Below are positions 25,760 to 37,812 of a DNA stretch of 64,000 nt, in pieces. The DNA lies in the NCBI GenBank assembly GCA_003342895.1, contig PTFA01000198.1, forward strand, positions 581,905 to 645,904, read 5' to 3'. Source of the stretch: Casuarius casuarius. Taxonomy: Eukaryota; Chordata; Aves; Casuariiformes; Casuariidae. The translations under genes were made by a program, and so were the position numbers. The notes below the pieces were generated by a model. That model worked only from the letters and a program-made list of their open reading frames with translations. It was not told the origin of the DNA and did not search any database. How positions within the stretch are numbered: the first letter of the stretch is position 1; every line of letters begins with the position of its first letter.

Positions 25760-25830
25760 CTGATCCAAAGCCCTATGAAATCAATTAAATGAAGCTTTCT
25801 TATACCTCAGTGGTCTTTGGTCAAGGCCCC
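25760..25830. repeat. Ancient short palindromic repeat
   Basis: The left arm TGATCCAAAGCCCTATGAAA and the right arm, read in complement as CTTGACCAAAGACCACTGAGG, pair at roughly two thirds of positions around an AT-rich centre. The layout matches a short interspersed palindrome known to me from sauropsid DNA (CCAAAGCCC, GAAGTCAATGG, then the mirrored TTCAGTGG, CTTTGG, AGGCCC). Divergence is high, so the copy is old. Confidence 0.55.
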
Positions 25831-28800
25831 AAGTTAGCAAAGGACAGGGCTTCTAGAAGAGAAGTCACCAGCCTAAAGGAGCTACAATCTAGATTTAGAA
25901 TGTATTTAAATGGCACTTTAAAGAAGAAGTTCCTCCTTTCAAACCACTCTTTAAAATAATTGTGCGTCTTCAGTAGGAAAGTTCTGCTGACATAAGACAG
26001 ATTGTGTGTTTGTAATGATACAAGGGCTTTGTTGGATAATGGCTGTCACTTTTACATCCTGAGTTTTTTGGAACTCTTCCATTCCATAGTGCAAAGATAA
26101 AGGTGGAAAGGAAGAAGTTCTGGGAAGAATGGAAGGCAATGATAAAGCTAGGAGAGAGTTACTGATGGTCAGACTGCCAGAGCTGCTCCTTTTGTTTTCT
26201 AGTCTACAAATGAAATTGTAATTTTTACATGTCTGCCATTCGAAATTGTCAATGTTGTTCACAATGTGCTGTCACACTTTTTAGCTACTGTTGCCTTGAA
26301 CTCTAAAGTTCAGTGGTGTGGTAATTTACTAGTTACTAGAATAAAGGCACTAGAATAAAATGATGGGATTTCTGCTTTCCAACAGGATTTGAGGAGGAGA
26401 TTAGAGCTGAGGACTTTAAATGACTCAGAAAGAATATGGGGGAGGTGAGGAGACAGAATGAGGGACATGTGTTAATTGGGGGAAGAAAAGGATTAGGTTG
26501 TCATTAACTGTCCAGAGCAAAATGCTTAACTCTGTAGTGTGTGTACATCTCAGATTTTAATAACTATTTTTCTTTCTGACTCAGAGAAACTAAGATTTAT
26601 TGGCTGGCTACATTCAATTTTGTCTTATCATATTCCCACCAACTAATTGCATGTGTAATATATAATTAAATGCTTTCAGGCTTGCTCTCTGGAGCGAATG
26701 TATAGACTATATGAATAATCTTATTCATGCCTGAATGCCCATTCACACGAATAAAGGCTCTTCCCTAAACATTGTAGAAATGATACTTCTATTAATGACT
26801 TCTAGAAAAGCAAAGGGTTATAGAGACTACTCATATTACAAATAGATTTTAAGGACATTAATGAATTTAGTCTGTTTTCTTCCCCATAAGTTTTTCTGTA
26901 AAAAATACTGAGTTAACAAAAACTGCAAGTTTTGACAAGAATGTGCTCAGTTGGATGAAATGTTCCGTAGAAAGCATTTCCAAGGTCCAAAATCAAAGAG
27001 AAATGTATAGTAAAAATCAATAAGACTGCTCTAGAATAGCTGGTAAATCAAGATATTCTTCCAGATGCTATCGTACAAGAGGTGCTTTCACACCCCTTTT
27101 TAGCTTAGAAAATGCGACTCTTGACATGTTACATGTGAGGTGAGTCCTCTGGCCAGTACGTTATTGGGGGAGGGGCGGTCTTTTTTGCTGGAGCTTTTTC
27201 AGTTTATAGGAATAATTAGAGAGGCTAATTCTATAACCAGTTAGTTGTGGAGCTTATTAGAGGTCTAGGTATTCAAACAAGGATTCAGCCCTTGCTCTTA
27301 TGAATACCAAATCACTTGGTACTCAGGAAAGTGTTGCCAGGAATATCTTTGAATCATTTCATTTTTATACCAAAGTAGGATGAAATGGGATATTTTTGAA
27401 ATATTAGAGTTTCTTGCCAGTGCAAAACCTTTTTCTGATCAGCTCTGCCTTCTGAGGAATTCTGTTTTTCACTATTTGACTCAAAACCTGCTGAGAGTTT
27501 GAAAAAAAATCCATATCAAACTGTACCAAACTCTAATAAAATGTAGGTAGAATTTGTTAAGACATGATTGCTACAGAAACAATTTTTCTTTCCCTGGTGT
27601 TTAGGGTGGAATTTTGAAATACTTAATTATACTAAGCTATAACATTTTATGTGAATAAGCAGTACTTTCTCCTTTCCCCCCACCCCCGGCTCCCAAACAC
27701 ACATTCTTAGTAGAAGAAAGGAAAACTTCTCAAGGTTAATAACATTTTCCCTGAAGAATTTACCCTCTTGGTTTACGTGTCATTATTTTCCCCCCTATAC
27801 CATAATCTTTGCATCGTTTGGCCTAGCCTGTGTGTGTAGACCAAACAATATTACAGTCATCTGTGGTCTCTTTACGTAGTTATATCCTGTTTTGTGTTTA
27901 GGCGAGATGATCTTGTTCTGTGTTATCCAATGCTTGTGACCAATAAGTTGGCCCTAGGCAGCCCACATGGGCTTTGCAAATAGGGCTTCTGAGGCACACG
28001 GGGCTAGAGAGGAAGTGTTTTTCGTGGTGTCGCAATGTGAAGAGCTTGGGCACACACACACGCACAGTGGTCGATGCACAATATTCTCAGCTCGTGACTT
28101 CCCGCCGTCCGCGAGACCCTCAGTTGTTCCCAGCCTCTGGTCAACTTCCAATTCTAGTTGCTAAAGAGAAGCTCAAGTGTCTGCCTGGAAGCAGGCTGAA
28201 GATGCCGTGGCTTAATCCTTACACAATTTCACAGGCTCTGTGGTAACACATAGCCGTCCCGTGATGTGACACAACAGCTAGCTCTCTGAGCCCTGCTCAT
28301 TTTGGCAGTAAGATTGCAGCTGATCTTCATGAGACAGGATCTACAGTCAACGCTTTGAAATCTTATATTCTTCTATGCCTGTGTTATCATATTGTCTGAG
28401 TACTCCACGGTTTTAATGCTGTTAAACCCCAAGGGTTAGGTAAATACTTTTATGAAGCAAAAGGATAAAGGCTCACATCTTCAAAATTGGATAGATGACT
28501 GATTTCCAGTGATACATGCCTAGTACCTTTAAAGTTTTGTCCTGAAATGCTTTCCTGTAGTCCTACAGGAAGTCTGTTGTGGAATAAGATCTTGTGAACT
28601 CATCGAGATGGTAACTTAACTATCTCATCTGGTCGATACTGTTTTCCATTGTATCAGGAGAAAGATTTGAATGAACATGGAACTTAATGATGCAGAGTCA
28701 AACTGATATGCAGAATAAAAGCTCCTTTGGGACTTCAGCATGATGATTGATACCTATGCTGTTTATATTGGTTGTGGTAGAAGAAAAATACATATGAGGC

Positions 28801-31800
28801 TGTGTCTCTCATTGCTCTCTGTCCAGCACCTTTCTCCTTTGTTAATGCTTACTTTTTAATAGAAATCATAGTAACTACTACTCACTTGCTTTTGGAAAAT
28901 GTATCCTGGTATATTCTCAGTTACAAATCCATTTCTCCTCAGAACACGAAAGTTGAACTGAAGTGAGATAGACCTAAATGCTATGTAAATGCTCCAACCC
29001 ATTAAAATCATGATTTAATAATAATTAAAAAAAGGTTTAAATGAATAAACTCTCCTGGATGCCAATGGCTAACGTGCAGTAATTCTCTGAGCTCTGTCCC
29101 CTTCACCGTACACCACTGTCTTTGAAGGCAGAGAACATGGGAAATAAATAGTCCTTTTAAAATAATGTATTTCTGACCCAAGGAAAAATTTGATATTTTT
29201 TTTCCCCAACTCACTTTGGTGACAACAAATAATCCCTCTTACATTTTGTTAAGGCTGGTGAAGAATGAGGGCAGAAATCAGCATTAATGAACCTTGGATT
29301 AAGAAGAAAGTGTACCCTCTAATTTCCCGATTGGTTACAGAAATGATTTGCTTTTTGGTTTGTCTTCTGATTATGGCTCTAAAGAGCATGCATTCCTACA
29401 GAGCCTGAGAAGAATGTAAATGTAAATTCTTATTTATACTTCAAGGCAATTTTCTGTCCTTAAAGTTCAGCTATTTGTGTTTTCTTCCTCATAGAAATTA
29501 CATCTGAATTGCCATGTTAAATTATTCCAATATGTATTGCTCTTACTCTATTTTAGTGCCTCTTTCAAAAGCAAGTAAGAATAAGGTTGGGTTTTCTGAT
29601 GTTTGTAAAATATACAACTTATTGTCTCCTTCCGGCAATTTAAAGTCACATTCAAGTTTAAACAATTACTTGCGATGTCAGACAGTGCAGTCTGGTAAGA
29701 TGCTGACTGTCTTCAGGGTCTGTTAAATTCTCTAGACTGACTGAGTCCCCAGCAATTATACAGTATGTACAGGACTGAAATTTTGTTTCCTTTCCCGTTT
29801 GGAGGAATGTTAACCTAGCATTTTAAGAAAAGGAAAAAAACCCACACACTCCTGGAGACTTCAGTCTAAATGATGAAGAGAGACTGGAATCCCAGACAAA
29901 CCTTTAGCATTCTGTTTTCAAGAGACAGACAGGCAAAATGCTGCAGATGTGTTTGGGAAAGGTACTTTTCTCAGACTGAAACATGTAGAAACTGCAGGTC
30001 TTCCAATTAGTCAGGCAAGAATTATCTGGACTTTCAGAATCTGAGGAAAAATATGTATCCATTAACCTAATTGAAACACTCGGATGTTGCCTTTGAACAA
30101 AGATACAGATATTGTCACATTTCTTTTAAAATCAATACTGTGTGATAAGGCCTTGTGGACATGCTGATTTTACGAGATAAGTGACAATGCACGCTGGCTG
30201 CTCTGGGATCAAGAGCAGCCTTTGGAACTGCAGTGCAAAAAACCACAAAGTTAGGTTTGGTGAAAAGATTTTTGTTTGAAAGCTAACCTCAGTTCAGTAA
30301 AACGCTCATGCTGAACCAGAAGTTTTACCTGCTTTGTGTGTCACTCCGTTAAAATCTATGCGAGTCTGAAGGATAAGCCTGTCTAGAATGATTCATTAAA
30401 TGAGAGTCAAGAGCACTGAATACAATTAGGAAGACCAGAAGTCATGAGAATATTCAAATCTGGAACTATTGAATTTGGCTGTTTCTTACGGGAACAGCAT
30501 CGTGCAATTTAAGGAAACCCTAAAATGCATGCAGGAGCAGAAATACTATGCTTACTTCCACTTGTTGTTGCTTATATCGGGCTGCTGATATCAGGTATGT
30601 TGTGAAAGAAACAGCCCAGCTAAGCCCCGGCTTGGTAAGGTATACAAAAGAGTGATATATGAGTCAGTCATAGCTGTTCTGTAAGGATGAGAATATGCTT
30701 CAAAGGCAGAAGGACACCTTCTCCTTTCTTTTCACTNTTTTCTTAAAGGCAAGGCTATGGGTGGGGATTACAAGGTGCTTAATACAGCATCCAGCAGCTG
30801 CTGTATTAGGTGTATTGTGTTAAATGCATATTCTTCATCTTTTTGTTCTGTCTTATTTGGAAGATAATACAGGAATCCAGAGTAAATGGCCGCATGTAAA
30901 TTCAGGATCCTTGTTTCCTGATTGCCAAGCTGGTTATCTAATGGGAGAGTACTAAGACTCCAGTATGATCTGGGTTTCTTTTCTATAGGGGTTAGTCTGT
31001 GCAGGACCCCCAGTTTCCTGGTGTAGATGTACCACATGGTATTTTTATGCTGTAAGTGCTGTAGCAACACCACTAGAAACAGGCTATTGGTATACAGTAT
31101 GACTCTTCTGTGGTTAAATGAGGTGGAGATGAAGAAGTAGGCGAGAAAATAGCAAATGTTGTAGACATAGCAGTTCTATGGAGTATGGCATGAATGTGTC
31201 TAGTGGTCAAAAGTCTCAGGTAGAAGTGATTCTCTTGTGAGCATGCTTAAATATTACTATTTTCCTAATGACATTTTAGTATGGACAGTAATCTGTACTG
31301 CAAACAGGAAAACTAACAATGTAGCTGCATAAACGCATTTCTTGTTTGTCTGGAATTACACATTATTCTTCAGTGTCCTTTAGAAACAGGTGGCTGCCCT
31401 ACCCCAAAGACAGTGCAGGCAGACTCAGAGCTGACATGGGAAAGGCAGCTCGCAGTTAGTTATAAAGGCCATTGTGGCTGCTGTCAATATTGCTTCAGCT
31501 GGGACTTTCTGGAGCCTGCTTCTATAAATATATAACAATTCAATTGTGTAATTGCCATTACCAATGTGAATTCAATTTGTCTATATTTTTGTACCATAGT
31601 ATTAGGTCTTAGAATCTTGAACTGGTATAGATTCTTCCAGTGAATACCCATCTCTCCAGATCTTGAGAGGCAGAAATTAAGTCCTCAGAAGCAGATGGGG
31701 TATAGAATAAAGTAAAAAATGGAAGAGAGACAGAGAGGAGAAAGCATTTTCAGGAAACTTGTTTTGCTTTTAATCCAATGTTGCCTAAGCTGAATAATTT

Positions 31801-33384
31801 CTTTTAATCACCTGATCCACTAAAATTAAATTAGAGCTCTGGTTTCAAGAACTTTTGAATCAGACTATTGTGCTTGTTAAAAGTATCAGGGTGCTGTAAT
31901 TGAAAATAGACTGCTATCAGGGATGGGAAAATCACTGCATACTGCACTATCAGAGGTTTCTTCCCCTGAACTGCAGGGATCACTGCAAAAAACAGAAGGG
32001 GAGTCTAATCTCCTTGCCCAGTCCCTCTCTTCTCAGCAAGAGGTTCAGATTAGGAAGATATGCTCCAGGTATGGTCTCTGAACTGGACAGACACTACAAC
32101 TTTACTTCCAGTGGGCAGCAGTTGGAATCCCAATGTCAGATAGTTAAAGCTTTTAAAACATAGGCTGGATTCTACTTTATCTGATGCAAAATGCTCTGTA
32201 GAGTACCTTGGGCCACATTGCCACTTTAATTACTTTCCATTATTATTAGTTGTTAGTTGCTTCTACAGGTCCTCTCTTAGATTTCCTTTAATTCATATAG
32301 AATTGGTGTGTGCTCTGTTGACAGCATTGCCTGTGTGTTCCACTGGCAGGGACAGGGCAGGAAATACTGTTTTAGCACTTAACTGTATGTAGAGGAATCG
32401 CTAAATGGCATGTCTTCAAATGTGTGCTCAAAGGAGGATTGGTGAGAAACAGGCAGTGCGCATCCATGTCCTGTTCTGTTGCATGGGTTCTCCTGCAGGC
32501 AAATTCCCTGTGAAAGACACGTTCACTGGTATACAAGCTGACCTTACGAAGAGGAACAGAAGGAAGTGCATGGCCCCAAGATCCATCATTATGTGTTAGC
32601 TGTTCGGAATAAGGGATGCGGGCTATTCTAGTCTCCAGGGGTTGCGGTGGATCAGCTCTGCAGCTGTTTTGTGGGCTGGGTAAGGAAAGGATCCTTCCTC
32701 ACTGTATTTCTTATCACTACCTCACCAGGCTGCTTGGATGCCTCCCTGTTTGTCTCTGCGGCTCAGCATTTTCTTCTGCAGACAGAAAACGCTTGAAACA
32801 ATAGAAGATTCTGTGCAAGAACTCTGTGCAAGGCTGACTCTTATTCTGACTGATTGCAGTGGCGGCTTGACCTAGTTTTGCAAGTACAAATCCAGACTTA
32901 TATTCAGTACAGTTAATATCTATTTCTTCTTTACAGATGGACTTAACAGAGTTTATAACCATCTTCAGATACTGCTGGTGTTTCAGATCTAATGTATACC
33001 TGAGTAAACAACCCTGCGCCACAAAAAAAGGATGTTCAAGATTGTATTTATTAGTTTGGCCAGTGGCCAAATGCATAAGTGCAAATCCTGTCTTAAATAA
33101 AGATCAATCTCTGATAGTCACTAGCCATAGACAAACTTTCCTTTAAGGGCTTGGTCCGGCTGTGGTTCTCTTAATCATCCATCATCACTCAATTGAATAA
33201 CTGTTGATTTTAATAGGACTGATAGTGAGAGGAAGACTTCACAGAATCAGGACATTAAATGGGCTGTCTCAGTTAAGCAGCATATTCTGTATGCTTAAAA
33301 AAATGTGTTTCAAACTGAGAGGTTACTTCACCCAAAATTCACCCTTCTGTTGGATTTAGAACAAATGAAAGGTATTGTTTTCTG
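25831..33384. other. Non-coding single-copy DNA
   Basis: I see no gene. A CA-rich tract (28051-28067) and a near-perfect 20-bp palindrome (28552-28571) are the only structures noted. A single N at 30737 sits in a poly-T context. The frames at 30768-31073 (minus) and 32717-33076 (minus) are about 100-120 codons long with no recognisable domain. The remainder is AT-rich and intron-like. Confidence 0.5.
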
Positions 33385-34113
33385 TCACCTAGAGTGTAAT
33401 TTCTTTTCTCTCTTTCTCAGCCTCGTCATTCTAGTGAGCAAGCTCTCCTGGTTTTGGCTTTGATTCTTTAGTGTGTCAAGGTCTCTCATAGGTTTAGGTT
33501 TAGCACAGTAATAACACTCGCTAGACCGTGTGTGCAAGGCTGCATTAGTCTGCACTGTATGACGCCACGCAAGCACACTACAGTGCAGAGTCTCATTCCA
33601 ATCGCCCTTAGGCAGGGGATGGACGTAGTGAAACGCTGTCTCCTCTCTCCTTTTCAGAAGCTGTCTGTGAAAGCTGCTTCTGTGTGTTATTATCCTGTGG
33701 CCCACAGTGCTCCTTTCAGTACCTCTCGAATGTACCACATTATGTTTTCTGGAGCTGATGCCAGCTGATGCTGATCGCTGTGATCTGTGCAGCTCAGCCT
33801 CATTGGAACTATAATTAAGCCCGTCTGTTATAAACCAAATACTCTGAAAATCATTTTCTTCATTTACTGCACCTGCCAAGGGAGAGCTCCTGCAACCTTT
33901 AATGATGCAGGAAATCCTATTACTGTCAAAGCAAATACTCCATTGCAGAAAGGTTGCAGAACCGTAATGAGAACTCATTGAAAAATTTGCCAGGAAGCTT
34001 TTTCCCCCTCCTATAACATCTGAATATTTTGTAGAAACACATTGGCCTTTTGGGCCAAGGTTAGATATTCTCTGGAGCAGAGAGAGATTAGTGGTCAAAA
34101 TAGCCAGTAGCAC
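33385..34113 (-). other. Longest open frame in the window, 242 codons, probably not a gene
   Basis: The minus-strand frame is open for 242 codons and starts with MLLAILTTNLSLL. The translation is rich in Ser, Arg and His with a basic tail (RLRKREKKLHSR). I see no known domain, no clear signal peptide or membrane segment beyond a mildly hydrophobic start, and no splice structure around it. In DNA of this composition one frame this long in 64 kb is uncommon but possible. The same DNA also carries motifs such as TAATTA at 33812-33817, so the openness could reflect selection on a non-coding element. Coding status is doubtful. Confidence 0.15.
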
Positions 34114-37100
34114 AGATTAAAGCATTCCCGCAAGGAGATGGAGATATAGCTTCAGGTGTTTATTTCAGAAAAAAAACCTATCAATGGCAAATGTGAGCAT
34201 TGTGCGACTGCCAGTTCTGAGAAAATCTGCTCACCTCTCTGGCCCCCTCCTCCTGAAAGGTTTTATTTTTCTTCTACCAGAGAGCAAAAGCACCAAGGTC
34301 TTTATATAGAACAAAATTATGGTTTCCAGTGAGATCAAACTATACCTATGTCTTGATCTCAATATACTCTTTTCCCAGGTGACAACATGTCAGTAGGTGC
34401 TTAAAATATTACAGTGTAGGGAGTTCTCTTTGAAAGCCCTGAGAAAATGCCATCAGCTTTGTGCTAGGTTCACAGTAAAATCTGAATCCTGGTCATGGTG
34501 GGCAAGTAAATGGAGACTGATTTTCATTTCTGCACTTTGAAACTACATTCATTCATATCTGTTAAGTCCACTCCTGTTATAGCTGATTTGAATTCTAAAC
34601 AGTTTTAGAAATTTATTTTTGTAAAGCTGTGCCATTCATCTTTAATATGATCATGTAATTTACTCTATTAATACCAGCTGCTGCATTTGGCACAGGTCAC
34701 CTGGAGTGTTTGAAATGCTGTATTAATTTTTCCTTGAATCTATTAGCTAGTTTTAAAAATCCATAGAAGTCAGAGCATCCTGTCTCCTCAGTCATGGAAG
34801 GTTTGTTTTTGTCCAGGTTCCTGAATGTTTTCTGAGTCTGACAGAAGAAAAAATTCAGTGGGAGAGGTACTTACATTTTACTGAGTTTTATTTACTTATT
34901 TATTTTTTCTGCAGAGTTGCCCTTGGCCCCAGGTAAAGCTTTTTAGAGGGAGTTGTACATTATATGTAGGATTTATCTCACCTAACGTGTGCCTGAGAAC
35001 ATTAGATCTAATTGGGTTCTGGAAGCTTGGCTGCAGATCTAAACATATATCGTAAGTATTAATTATACCTGATCTTGACCTGATCTCTGTTTTTTAATCC
35101 CCTCTCTCTGTAAGGCTTTCTGATACCAGCTCTTGCACTCAGAGCCTTCTTGTGAGGGTCTGACAGTCTCTCCGCCTGTTCTTTGCTGAACAGAATTGCT
35201 CTGTTACGTGGACGTCTCTCTGCATCCTGCTTTTCTGGGAGATTCACAAAGCAAAGCAGCTGCTGACTTGAAGAGGAAACTCTGTAGCTGGTTGATCTTT
35301 GTTGCTTCTCCTCTCTCTTGTACGGGAAATCTTCTAGGATGATTTTTTTCTGCTGCGGTAAGAATTTTAAATGTTTTGTGTTTCTGTTATCGGGCAAACT
35401 TGGCTTGAGGCTTCCCCTGAGCCTCCCGAAATGCAGAGGCAAGACTTGGAAGTGCACAGAGGTTTGTGCAAGTTAGGACTGCTTCACTCTAGGATAGCAG
35501 AAGACAAAAAAACTGAAGGGACTGAAGGACTGAAGACCTCAGCAAATAAAACAGTTAAAATATAGTGCTAAGGATCTCTTCTGGCACTTTGATTTTATAT
35601 TTTCATCAAGCTGCAGACAGTGACAGAGGTCCTGTCTCCTCCCAGCCCACTCTACAATTATTTTTTCTTAATCCACAGGAAAATGCATTATTTTAGCTGC
35701 TTTTCAAAATAAATTCAACTGGAAAATTAAGATAAATCATGCCATTTACAAATGCATGTTTTAATAGGAGACTGTACTTTAAATAGTGAAAGAAATTCCT
35801 CTAGCTGAGGAATTTCCAGGAGATACAATAAGTACAGGCCTCTGGCAAGCCTGTTCAGACTAATTTCCATTCTGCTGAAAAAGCAGAACTCCTGATCTCA
35901 GAAAAACCTATTTTCCCCTTGTAAAACTGTGATGTATTTATTAAGACTAAAGCATAATGTAAGACAGTTCTGGCTAACCAGGCACATTAGAGCAGGTGAT
36001 AACATAATTAAGCCCTTGGTTGTCAGAGGCTGATACGGTAACTAAAGGGAAAATGGGCTGATTTCTTCATCTGGATCATAGAGTGCAATTGAAATCCTGC
36101 TGCTTCTTCTGATGAACCAAATTCACTGTAGTCACTCACCTAATGTGCGGCTTGTTAGCAGAGCACTCCAGCAGGATCATTCGATGTGTCCCATGAGAGC
36201 CCTCCCACGTGACGTAGTTCTAGCTCACAGCGTATCTCATTGAACATTTTCTAAATGATCAGACATCTACAACTAGTTGAATGAAGTGTTCATGGTCCAT
36301 AAAGATCCTGTTTGATCAGCACTGGTTCACTAGTTCAGGTCCAATCCCTATGGGGATTAGCTTGAAATTGGTTTGTAGTTGTAGGAAAACATAGCACAAC
36401 TCAGTGTGCTCTAAATTGGCAGTCAACTAGTGTTGCTACTTCAAATGTACTAATCCTTCTCAATATATTAAAAAAACCCTATTTAGTTTTGGACATTAAC
36501 AGCGCCTTATCTCTACCACACTACCGTGAGCAGATCCATAGCCAGAGGTTCATACTAATTAGAAAAGGATTTTGTGTGTGTATGTGTATTAGTTTCAACT
36601 TTATGTGTTTAACCTCACCAGATTTCTCACTATTGATGTCAAAAAGGGTTTTCTTTTAGTCTAACCTCTTTAAACTACTTATCCTAATATTTATCCTCAT
36701 GTTATAATGCACACGATCCCGTTCCTTTAGCAAATAATTAATGTGAGGCTGTGTCACCAAACCCTGAGGCCTGTCGCTGTTGCAACTGATTGTTAATATA
36801 AAGCTTGTTTTATTCCTCAAATGATCTCCTCTGAAGAGAATCTCTCTGCCAGAGTTGTGTACTGCTTTGTTTTCAAAGCAATCATCTACAGTCCAGATTT
36901 CCTTTGGGTGTGGAAAAACAAACAAACAAAAATGAAAAGCCAAAATAAAGAGCTGGAGCCAAGCCCTTTCAAATTAATGAGTTGAAGACTTCAGACTTTT
37001 GTATTGTTAACTGATGTTGAGGCATTAAGCTGCCTCCCATACTTTCCTTTTCCCCTTGTTGTTTAAAGCGTCTCTTTTCTTTTTTGTGATCAGTTTTTAC

Positions 37101-37704
37101 AAGTCCAAGTTTTTCATCTTCATCAGAAAAGAATATGTTAAAGCTATTAAGTCAGCAAGGACTGAATAGATTTTTAGTTTTTTTTTCCCCCTCCCAGCCC
37201 TGTATTGAAAAAAAGGCAGTGAGCACGAGAATGATGCCCTTTTAAGGAAAGAATAATCTATTTTCCAGTTCTAACAAATTTCAACCACATTTGAACAGAA
37301 AAGATCACATTTCTGTGCTGTAGGTAGATGGCTCCAACATTATTCGTATGATTCTTTGTATATGTCTGTAGCAGCCCTTTAACAAGAGCACTGAGCCAGT
37401 TCTGAAATACAATAGCACTCAGGGCCAGCCTTTTATGTTTGTTTACTCATTTTTATGAGCCTTCCTCAGTTACTTGATTCACAGAGCTGCAGCTTGCCAG
37501 AAGACAGCTAAAGAAATTTGTCAGACTGTTCTAAAGAGAGGCCTGCTCCATCGACCTCGCAGCACCACGAACCTAAAATCTGTGGTTTTTACCACATGGC
37601 CGGTTAAAGACAGAAGTTAGCCGCTCAGCCTATGCTGAGCCTATGTCCGTGGTTTTTGGTAGGTATCCACTGATATCGATCCATTGCGGATCCATCCCAG
37701 AGAG
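34114..37704. other. Non-coding DNA, possibly containing a conserved regulatory stretch
   Basis: There is no recognisable gene. Within it, about 35790-36120 holds a perfect inverted repeat (35792-35816), an E box CAGGTG (35993-35998) overlapping a GATAA motif, and a homeodomain-type TAATTA (36005-36010). An 18-nt stretch with good splice edges lies at 34915-34932. Such clusters are common in vertebrate enhancers but also arise by chance, and conservation cannot be judged from one sequence. Confidence 0.35.
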
Positions 37705-37812
37705 TGCAATTATCCTGTCTTGTGCACAGTTCAGGAAAAGAAAACTGAGGCAAGAGGAGCAAAGGAAAGGCATGGCTGGCTGCGTGTCGTGCTGGGCAGA
37801 AGCCTCGGTGTA
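37705..37812 (+). mobile_element. Possible MIR-like SINE core fragment
   Basis: The segment reads ATTATCCTGTCTTGTGCACAG, then AAACTGAGGCAAGAGGAGCA, then a GGCAGAAGCC-like block. This has the order of the MIR body (ATTATCCCCATTTTACAG, AAACTGAGGC, then a GGCAGAGCC block). No tRNA head or B box is visible nearby. The resemblance is from memory and the fragment is short, so it may be coincidental. Confidence 0.3.
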
